From: SB21 sp964415295 | Lineage (GTDB): Bacteria > CLD3 > SB21 | Direction of reading: 5' to 3' | Assembly (NCBI GenBank): GCA_964415295.1 | Contig: CAYPYN010000008.1 | Location: forward strand, 79,996-143,995 | Length of the DNA stretch: 64,000 nucleotides | Shown here: positions 27,487-33,651 of the stretch, piece after piece | How positions within the stretch are numbered: the first letter of the stretch is position 1 | How the letters are laid out: each line of letters opens with the position of its first letter | Made by a program: the position numbers and the translations under genes | Notes under the pieces: model-generated | Database searches by the model: none | What the model was told of the DNA's origin: nothing | The model's input: the letters and a program-made list of their open reading frames with translations, nothing else

Positions 27487-28222
27487 GAAAATACGCGCGC
27501 TGATCGTGGACGACGAAGCTTTGGCGCGCAGCGTGATAAAAGAATATCTGAAACGTCACGCCGATGTGCAAATGATCGGCGAATGCGGTAACGGATTTGA
27601 TGCGGTAAAAGAGATCGCAGAGCGTGAACCCGATCTGGTATTTCTGGATATTCAAATGCCTAAGCTGAACGGATTTGAGGTCTTAGAGCTGATCGAAAGG
27701 AAAGTGAACGTGATCTTTGTGACCGCATTCGATCAATATGCGCTGAAAGCCTTTGAAGTTCACGCCGCCGACTATTTGCTCAAACCGTTCAGCCAGGAAC
27801 GGTTCGATGAAGCTCTGGAACAGGCTAAGACGCGGTTGTCCGCCGGAAAGGAACAGAAACTCGAAGATATTGCTTCGGATGCGCAACCCGCGGATAAGAT
27901 ATTGGAGCGGGTGTTGGTGCGGGAAGGTTCGCACGTTCATGTCATCCCGACTCAGAATATCGATTACATTGAAGCGCAGGATGATTACATCAAGGTTGTG
28001 GCCGCGGGAAAAGCGCATCTCAAACATCAGCGTTTGGCAGAACTCGAGGCGACGCTGGATCAGAAGAAATTCATTCGTATTCATCGCTCCTATATTCTCA
28101 ATATCGACCGCATGGCGAAGATCGAATTGTACGCCAAAGACAGCCGAATCGTCATTCTTAAAGATGGAACAAAATTGAATGTCAGCCGGGCGGGATACGA
28201 GAAATTGAAGGTCTTATTATGA
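27473..28222 (+). CDS. LytTR-family response regulator
   Basis: 249 residues. The N-terminal receiver domain (~8-125) has the acidic pair in IVDDEALARS, the phospho-Asp in LVFLDIQMPKLNGFEV (about residue 59), a Thr/Ser switch in IFVTAFDQYA and the conserved Lys in YLLKPFSQERF. The C-terminal LytTR DNA-binding domain (~145-245) has NIDYIEAQDDYIKVVA and FIRIHRSYILNIDRMAKIE. The partner kinase is the overlapping gene upstream. Typical targets are envelope or transport genes, often including its own operon. Confidence 0.95.
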   Translation: MRTDKKIRALIVDDEALARSVIKEYLKRHADVQMIGECGNGFDAVKEIAEREPDLVFLDIQMPKLNGFEVLELIERKVNVIFVTAFDQYALKAFEVHAADYLLKPFSQERFDEALEQAKTRLSAGKEQKLEDIASDAQPADKILERVLVREGSHVHVIPTQNIDYIEAQDDYIKVVAAGKAHLKHQRLAELEATLDQKKFIRIHRSYILNIDRMAKIELYAKDSRIVILKDGTKLNVSRAGYEKLKVLL

Positions 28223-28258
28223 GTACATATCACCGCCATTGGCCCTGAAGGTAGCCAT

Positions 28259-28780
28259 TCAATGGACATTCAGAGCTTCGCGCAAGGACTTTTCGAAGTG
28301 ATCATCCTCAGGATGCCCGACAAATGTAACAATTCCCTCTTTATCGATCACAAATGAAAGAGGCATACGGAAGACCACATCTTCCCGGCCTCCGGTGTCC
28401 CAGGTATGTTCCATCGACAGATCTCCGTCGTAAGCGATCCGGTATGTTATTGTTTCCGCTTTCTCTTTCATGAATGATGTCAATACCTCGCGGCCTTTGA
28501 ATTCATGCGATGCCACCCCGATCACAACCAGTCCGTCCGAAGCGTATTGAGTCTGGATGCGGCTGAGTTTTGGTATATTCTTGAGACACGGTGAACACCA
28601 GGTGCCCCAGAACTCAACGACGTACACGGTGCCTTTCTGAAAGTTGTTCACCGGAGAACCCAAAATCCACTCGTCCACGCTCAACGGCGGAGCCGGTTGC
28701 CCAACCTTGACACGTTCATTCGGAATGGGGTTCATACTCATGGCGGGAATAAACAAAAGCAAAAAGATACCGGTTTTCAT
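28259..28780 (-). CDS. TlpA-family thioredoxin-like protein (secreted)
   Basis: 173 residues with an N-terminal signal peptide (MKTGIFLLLFIPAMSMN). The thioredoxin fold carries WGTWCSPCLKNIPKLSRIQ, a redox-active CxxC, then VVIGVASHEF, the cis-Pro region FRMPLSFVIDKEGIVTFVGHP and a short C-terminus. TlpA/ResA-like proteins reduce disulfides in the periplasm, for example in cytochrome c maturation; no cytochrome gene is nearby. GGAGG lies ahead of the ATG. It is 98 bases after truA on the same strand, so it may form the tail of the cyclodipeptide-synthase operon, or be separately transcribed. Confidence 0.87.
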   Translation of the reverse strand: MKTGIFLLLFIPAMSMNPIPNERVKVGQPAPPLSVDEWILGSPVNNFQKGTVYVVEFWGTWCSPCLKNIPKLSRIQTQYASDGLVVIGVASHEFKGREVLTSFMKEKAETITYRIAYDGDLSMEHTWDTGGREDVVFRMPLSFVIDKEGIVTFVGHPEDDHFEKSLREALNVH

Positions 28781-28878
28781 GGGTCCTCCATATCAAATGG
28801 CAATTGTGTGTAATGCTTGAACGGATACGATGGACAGAAGTTGCTAGAATTCAAACTAATCTGAGTTGAGCGGAGACA

Positions 28879-29658
28879 CTATTCAATTTTCAAAACCGGT
28901 TCCAGCGAGTCCAACCTTTCATCCCCTCTGTAATAAACTCTTTCCAGAAAAAGTCCCGACGGGGGAGCGGTGAATTTTGCCGGGATATCGGATTTCGATT
29001 GGAGGAATTGCTGAATCTCCTTCGCGGTCATTTTTCCGCGCCCTACCTCGGCCAGAACGCCGACCATTTGCCGTACCATTTTCCATAAGAAGTGAGAACC
29101 GATCACGCGGATCAGGATCAGGTTACCGTCTTCCTTGATTTGAATATCTTCGATCATGACCTTGGACGACTTGCTTTCCGATTCGTCCGGCGCGAAGGAT
29201 TGGAAATCTTTCAGACCCACAAAGAGTTTGGCCGCCTCTTTCATTTTCTGGATATTCAATTCATCTTTGATCCACCAGACAAGACGTTTTCCAAAGGCGC
29301 TTCGGCGGCGCGAGATCTGGTAGAGATAGCTGCGGGCAATAGCATCGTGGCGCGCATGGAACTTGGCGCCGGCTTTCTGAATGTCGAGGATATGAATGTC
29401 GGCCGGCAGGACGTCGTTGATTTGAATGCGCAGTTTGAACGGTTCGAGATTCGTCGGCGCTTCAAGATGAGCCATCTGCCTCAATGCGTGGACGCCGGCG
29501 TCCGTTCGGCCGGAACCGTAGAGTTCGAATTTATTCGTACTCAAAACTTTTTCGATGGCCGTTATGAGTTCTCCCTGAATGGTTCGCGCCTCTTTTTGCG
29601 CCTGCCAGCCGCTGTATCGCGTGCCTTCGTATTCGATGGTGAGTTTGTAACGGGACAT
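28879..29658 (-). CDS. truA: tRNA pseudouridine synthase A
   Basis: 259 residues, the usual size. The catalytic Asp is in GSGRTDAGVHALRQMAHLE. Other family elements are the N-terminal YEGTRYSGWQ, HARHDAIARSYLYQI and the C-terminal VIGSHFLWKMVRQMVGVLAEVGRG. TruA converts uridines 38-40 of the tRNA anticodon stem-loop to pseudouridine in the cytoplasm. The gene starts 17 bases after the YkgJ-like gene, at the end of a tightly packed five-gene run that begins with the HTH gene at 33488, so it may be expressed together with a cyclodipeptide synthase that consumes aminoacyl-tRNA. Confidence 0.96.
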   Translation of the reverse strand: MSRYKLTIEYEGTRYSGWQAQKEARTIQGELITAIEKVLSTNKFELYGSGRTDAGVHALRQMAHLEAPTNLEPFKLRIQINDVLPADIHILDIQKAGAKFHARHDAIARSYLYQISRRRSAFGKRLVWWIKDELNIQKMKEAAKLFVGLKDFQSFAPDESESKSSKVMIEDIQIKEDGNLILIRVIGSHFLWKMVRQMVGVLAEVGRGKMTAKEIQQFLQSKSDIPAKFTAPPSGLFLERVYYRGDERLDSLEPVLKIE

Positions 29659-29675
29659 GATTTCCCTGCAATCGT

Positions 29676-30146
29676 TTAATGAATCAGAAAATGTTTGATT
29701 AGATTTTGCAGAAACCCGGGCGACCCGGCAAGGTATCTTTCAAAATGCGAGATCGAACCTGCTTCCGGCCTCTCGTCCCGATCGTTTTTCATTCCCGGAC
29801 AGCCGGCGTCATAATATAATTGACCATCAATCCGGTACCATGGGTACTCATGGCAACCCTGCGGGCGGATCGAATAACACGAGCACGCTTTGTTCTTTAA
29901 TAATGAACAAGAATATCCCTCGGACTTGAGAACGATAAGACCGCCCGAACGCGAGATGGCCTCTTCGCCAAGATGCTCAGCTTCTTTTTCCGTGACAACT
30001 ACACCGGCGCCGAGCGTGTCGCAGCATAACCCGCAATCACCGCCGATGCATTCGAGGCGCATGGGCTTATCCGCTTTGCGCAGGTGCAGTAAACCTTTGC
30101 GGCGGGCATGAAGGATGATCCTCAAAAGTTCCAAAAAAGATTTCAC
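29676..30146 (-). CDS. YkgJ-family cysteine-cluster protein
   Basis: 156 residues. The Cys pattern is CIGGDCGLCCDTLG, then YSCSLLKNKACSCYSIRPQGCHEYPW, followed by a late CPGM: the zinc- or iron-sulfur-binding arrangement of the YkgJ (UPF0153) family, whose reaction is not established. The start overlaps the stop of the upstream transporter gene by 4 bases, so the two are translationally coupled. In the context of a CDPS operon it could be a metal-dependent tailoring or accessory factor, but that is inference only. A family alternative is a general Fe-S oxidoreductase-like housekeeping role. Confidence 0.85.
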   Translation of the reverse strand: MKSFLELLRIILHARRKGLLHLRKADKPMRLECIGGDCGLCCDTLGAGVVVTEKEAEHLGEEAISRSGGLIVLKSEGYSCSLLKNKACSCYSIRPQGCHEYPWYRIDGQLYYDAGCPGMKNDRDERPEAGSISHFERYLAGSPGFLQNLIKHFLIH

Positions 30147-31624
30147 GCAGGATCCTTTGGTGTCACAAAAAAACCGGCGCCGAGAATGAGGGATGAAATC
30201 AGCAGGCTGGATACCGGCGCCAGAAAGACGAGATCGTCGTTAGCTATGAATTTACCGTAGCCGGCCGTCGTCCACCCGGCCATAAAGCCGCAGGCGATAC
30301 TGAGCGCTGCCCATCGTGATAATTTCTGCAATTTCGACTTATTGCCGTACAACGCGGCGATGATCGAAGGAAAGAGACCGAGCTGTGCGCCGTAGATCGC
30401 AAAGACAAAATCGGCGATGGAGAAACCGATCGAGGACAGGACCATCACCACGGCCATAGAGATCAAAGCTGCGGCGATCAGGATAAGCCGTGAGAACCAC
30501 AGTTCCTTTGTCGAATCAATACGCTCATGGAGTTTACGTCCCTGCGATATCAGGTCTTCGTATACCGTGTGGGAAACGGCAATAAGCTGCGTCGAAGCGG
30601 TAGAGAGCATCGCTCCGTAAAGCCCGAGTACCACAAAAAAGAGAACGATCATCGGAATGGCTCCGCTCATTCCGCCGACAGCATTGAGTAATGTAAGAAG
30701 CGGATTAACTTCCTCGGACGGAACGATAACCATATAAGCGAGACACGCCGCGGCAACAAATAAACTCCAGCTCAGGGCGGAACTGAACACGCTCGAGAAT
30801 AATCCGCGGTACACCGTTTCCGGTTTTTGGGACGCGGCGATCCTCTGCCAAACGCTCATATCCGAAATGAAGGTCGGCACATTGATCACCCACACGCCGA
30901 TCAGAAAGGCCGGCAGGTCCGCTCGCCAGGAAAATTGCCGCACATGGTCCGGAATTTTTTCCAGGTTGACACTCCATCCGCCGTTTCCATTCACAAAATA
31001 AACATAAAACCCGATGAGCGCGGCGAGCAAGGTCCAGATAGAGGCCATCTGGATGCGGTCGGTCACGATCACGGCGCGGAATCCGCCGTACGAAGTATAG
31101 GCCAGCCCGATGAAAGCCAGGACGCAAACGGCCAGCCATAAAGGAACTTCGGGCAATAATCCGGCCAGGAAACGGGAACCGACTGTGAGTTCTACCGCAA
31201 ACGCTCCTAAAAAACCCAAACTTGTACACGCGGCGCCGATCATGTAAAGCGTGCGTGAATTAAATTCGTGTCCCAGAAATTCGTGCAGCGTCGGGCGGTG
31301 ATCGTAAGCGGATAACTTATCCCAGATCCGCCTCGCAGCAAAACGAACGCAGAAAAGGCCGAGGGAAGTAGTAAGCACAGTCCAGAAAAGCCAGATACCG
31401 AGTTCCGGCGCCAATTCAAAGAAGGCCAGTACGACCGTGGCTAAAGATATGCTGGTCGCTACGGTACTTGCCGAGAATTCTGCGGAATTTCGTACCGTAG
31501 CCTGATGGCCTTGGGTAAGCGGGATCAGATCGGCGAGGTTACGGTTTCGGCGCCCGAGAAAAAAACCGACGAAAAGATAAATCGAAAAGGCCGCGAGCAA
31601 AGCCGCGACAACCGTAGCCGTCAT
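30143..31624 (-). CDS. Sodium:solute symporter family (SSS/SLC5) transporter
   Basis: 493 residues with ~13 predicted membrane helices, as expected of SSS proteins. The N-terminal helix (VAALLAAFSIYLFVGFFLG), the RNSAEFSASTVATSISLATVV segment in the TM1/2 region, TSYGGFRAVIVTDRIQM (the conserved GG-x-x-AV-x-TD-x-xQ SSS motif) and a sodium-site-like Ser/Thr-rich helix (GAMLSTASTQLIAVSHTVYEDL) are visible. Members use Na+ to import sugars, amino acids, nucleosides, vitamins and other organic solutes through the inner membrane. Its start overlaps the cyclodipeptide-synthase-like gene by 4 bases and its end overlaps the YkgJ gene by 4 bases, so the substrate may be the cyclic dipeptide or its amino-acid precursors (inference). 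Confidence 0.92.
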   Translation of the reverse strand: MTATVVAALLAAFSIYLFVGFFLGRRNRNLADLIPLTQGHQATVRNSAEFSASTVATSISLATVVLAFFELAPELGIWLFWTVLTTSLGLFCVRFAARRIWDKLSAYDHRPTLHEFLGHEFNSRTLYMIGAACTSLGFLGAFAVELTVGSRFLAGLLPEVPLWLAVCVLAFIGLAYTSYGGFRAVIVTDRIQMASIWTLLAALIGFYVYFVNGNGGWSVNLEKIPDHVRQFSWRADLPAFLIGVWVINVPTFISDMSVWQRIAASQKPETVYRGLFSSVFSSALSWSLFVAAACLAYMVIVPSEEVNPLLTLLNAVGGMSGAIPMIVLFFVVLGLYGAMLSTASTQLIAVSHTVYEDLISQGRKLHERIDSTKELWFSRLILIAAALISMAVVMVLSSIGFSIADFVFAIYGAQLGLFPSIIAALYGNKSKLQKLSRWAALSIACGFMAGWTTAGYGKFIANDDLVFLAPVSSLLISSLILGAGFFVTPKDPA

Positions 31625-32367
31625 GATGGATTTTTACTTTTTTTGGTGATACGCAGTTCGACATTAATGCGTTGTTTCAAAGCGGGAGGGATATGGTGGA
31701 ACTTACCGGCGGCGATGTCGACGAGTACCGGAATCTCCGGTCCGGGGTAGACTTCCACCGCCCATCCGTTCTCGACGAGTACGCTGAATACGGCGATCTC
31801 TTCAAGCAGATACTGTGTGGACAACGCAATCGCGGTCTTTTTGTCGACGACAGGTCCCTTCTTGTTCTTCATCTGCCTTGAGATGAATTCTGATGAAGTC
31901 TTGTCGACCGATTCACGGAATTCAAAACTGTTCACAAAAAGTTCATCGAGAATTTTTTTGGCTTTGTGGAATTCCGGGGAATCCAGGTGCGATTTCCAAC
32001 GTGTGATATGAAACTTGGTCTTCGGAAGGTGGTTGAGAAACTCCGCCGCATCGGCCAGGAACGCGTCTCCGAGACGGAGCGATTCGATCTCCGCTTCTTT
32101 GGCCTGACGGTTGTAGAAAATATGTTCGTTGTAACGCTGCAGATAGTCGCCGACCACGATCAGGCATTCGTCAAAGTGGCGCGAGATCCAGTCCAGCAGA
32201 ACCGCGAAAGGTTCCCCGCGGAACTGCGGATTGCCGATGCTGATGCCGAGATAACAGCGCCGGTGGAGGAATAATTCCTTCTGCGTGATCGGCGGTGCGA
32301 TGCTCTCGATCTTTGTAGAATAGTCGGAGAATATTTCTTTAGTGGATGTCACTCCAGTTCTTTCCAC
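31621..32367 (-). CDS. Putative tRNA-dependent cyclodipeptide synthase (CDPS)
   Basis: 248 residues, close to AlbC (239). Aligned from memory with AlbC of Streptomyces noursei, CYLGISIGNPQF matches its ALIGISAGNSYF, so Ser43 corresponds to the acyl-accepting catalytic Ser37. AVLLDWISRHFDECLIVVG matches the next helix and strand. RQAKEAE, SPEFHKAKKILDELF and FEFRESVD match later helices. Tyr186 and Glu190 (QYLLEE) match Tyr178/Glu182, and Tyr207-Pro208 (VEVYPGP) match Tyr202-His203. CDPSs use two aminoacyl-tRNAs to make a diketopiperazine via a Ser-bound aminoacyl enzyme. Asn46 matches AlbC Asn40 while Pro208 replaces His203, a mix of the NYH and XYP subfamily signatures. It overlaps the HTH gene upstream by 19 bases and the transporter downstream by 4. 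The amino-acid specificity is not predictable by eye. Confidence 0.8.
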   Translation of the reverse strand: MERTGVTSTKEIFSDYSTKIESIAPPITQKELFLHRRCYLGISIGNPQFRGEPFAVLLDWISRHFDECLIVVGDYLQRYNEHIFYNRQAKEAEIESLRLGDAFLADAAEFLNHLPKTKFHITRWKSHLDSPEFHKAKKILDELFVNSFEFRESVDKTSSEFISRQMKNKKGPVVDKKTAIALSTQYLLEEIAVFSVLVENGWAVEVYPGPEIPVLVDIAAGKFHHIPPALKQRINVELRITKKSKNPS

Positions 32368-33488
32368 AATGTTTCGATCTGTTTCAGTTTTTTCACGGTC
32401 TCGCTGTAAGAAAAACTCGTTCCGTAATGCACGCGGTCCTCTTTGGCGTTGAGCACGGAATTGTCGGCGAAAGCGACCACATTGCCGCCGCGGATCTTAT
32501 AAAACCAGAGGTTATTCATTTCCACCGATTCGTGCAGAAGTATATCGTCGAATTCTTTGATCTTCGGATAACCCCAGCGGATCTCGATCTTCTTCATCGC
32601 TTCGTCAAACCGGGGAAGACGCTGTTCGTATTTCTTACGGTTCTTCTCGAGGAATTGTTTGAAATTGGCCGTGAATTCTTTCCATACATCCTTGCGCGCC
32701 GGCGACAGATACAGGATATGCATGCTCTCAAAATGACCTTCCCAGAGAAAACTGTGATCGAAGAAATCGAAATTACCGCTGTCCGTGAACATGCGGTGAT
32801 CGCGGATCGTGCCTACAATATGCGTGATACGCGAACGGTTCTTATCCTCCCACTTGGCGAGTTCGTTGGGTGAAATGCGCGGTACGTAGCCCTGGAGATT
32901 CTCGAGAAGATCGAGCGACAGATCGAGATAAAAGGGCGGCGTGGAGCTCAACAGGGATTTCACATGGCTGTCAAGCAGACCTTCCTGATCGACCACCGCC
33001 GGTCTCGGTGTGGTAAGAAAGTTCTCGAGTTCTATATCAATATGCCGTTCCTTGATCGCATCGGCCACCACTCCCGATTCCTCTTTCTTAATGACAGACC
33101 ACAGCGGGTCGAATTTTTCAAAAAGCAGATGCAGTTCCGTGTCCGCCTCGCCGAGCAGTTTGGACATGGCGCGCATATCGTCGATAGAGTCGATGCCCGA
33201 TTCCATCACCTGGATCGCAACCATGATCTTGCAAAGCGGATCGAGTTCGATCCGCTCGAATGTTTTGATCACAAGCAGAGCTTTACCCGGCTGCAAAACC
33301 GCAGAACCCGCCTCAACCATGCGGTAAGATGAACCGCCCAGCCCGAGCTTGGCGGCCACTTCGTCGGAAGAGAGCACCATGAAGTTTCTCATCCTCTGGA
33401 GTACCAAACCAAGCGCCTGCATCAGCGGATTTTTGAATACACGCTTAACCGCCTCTAACTCTTTGACCTGTGCTTTGGAACGGTTCAT
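32349..33488 (-). CDS. HTH (XRE-like) N-terminal protein with large unknown C-terminal domain
   Basis: 379 residues, no signal peptide or membrane segment. Residues ~24-75 read as a Cro/C1-type helix-turn-helix: GLVLQRMRNFMVLSSDEVAAKLGLGGSSYRMVEAGSAV, i.e. helix, SSDEVAAKLG recognition turn, then a YRMVE helix like the x-IS-x-wE motif. Residues ~76-379 have no domain I recognise; they contain PPFYLDLSLDLLENLQGYVP, a FFDHSFLWEGHFESMHILYLSP segment, FKQFLEKNRKKYEQRLPRF and ENNLWFYKIRGG-like C-terminal strands (MNNLWFYKIRGGNVVAFAD). It overlaps the CDPS-like gene by 19 bases and is the promoter-proximal gene of the operon, so it is likely the cognate regulator, perhaps with ligand sensing in the C-terminal part (inference). 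Confidence 0.72.
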   Translation of the reverse strand: MNRSKAQVKELEAVKRVFKNPLMQALGLVLQRMRNFMVLSSDEVAAKLGLGGSSYRMVEAGSAVLQPGKALLVIKTFERIELDPLCKIMVAIQVMESGIDSIDDMRAMSKLLGEADTELHLLFEKFDPLWSVIKKEESGVVADAIKERHIDIELENFLTTPRPAVVDQEGLLDSHVKSLLSSTPPFYLDLSLDLLENLQGYVPRISPNELAKWEDKNRSRITHIVGTIRDHRMFTDSGNFDFFDHSFLWEGHFESMHILYLSPARKDVWKEFTANFKQFLEKNRKKYEQRLPRFDEAMKKIEIRWGYPKIKEFDDILLHESVEMNNLWFYKIRGGNVVAFADNSVLNAKEDRVHYGTSFSYSETVKKLKQIETLWKELE

Positions 33489-33536
33489 TTAAAACTAAAT
33501 TTAATAACAATTTAAAAACATCGGACCGTATGTGAA

Positions 33537-33565
33537 AACTTAAGAAAATATGACAAAAAAGTCAA
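33537..33565 (-). promoter_or_regulatory. Candidate promoter and operator for the HTH-CDPS operon
   Basis: On the minus strand TTGACT (33565-33560), a 17-base spacer and TAAGTT (33542-33537) lie 49 bases upstream of the HTH gene start. An inverted repeat TGAC-N6-GTCA (33551-33564) covers the -35 region, a position that would allow autorepression by the HTH protein. Short palindromes in AT-rich DNA can be chance. Confidence 0.4.
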
Positions 33566-33582
33566 AAAAATAAAACATCCGG

Positions 33583-33611
33583 TTGATTTGCATCGTATCT
33601 TGATTTATACT
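33583..33611 (+). promoter_or_regulatory. Candidate sigma-70-like promoter for the GWxTD-like gene
   Basis: TTGATT (33583-33588), a 17-base spacer and TATACT (33606-33611) lie 41 bases before the ATG at 33652. It is divergent from the CDPS operon promoter, only ~20 bases from its -35 box, so regulation of the two may interfere. Confidence 0.55.
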
Positions 33612-33651
33612 ATACACAGTTGATCATTCAGGCACCCGGACTTACCAAAAA

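Noticed and set aside
31621..32367. The CDPS-like protein as an ordinary hypothetical protein
   Set aside because: Several separate motifs (GISxGNxxF, the LLxW helix, RxAxEAE, SPEF, YxxxE, VYP) occur in AlbC order and spacing, which is hard to get by chance.
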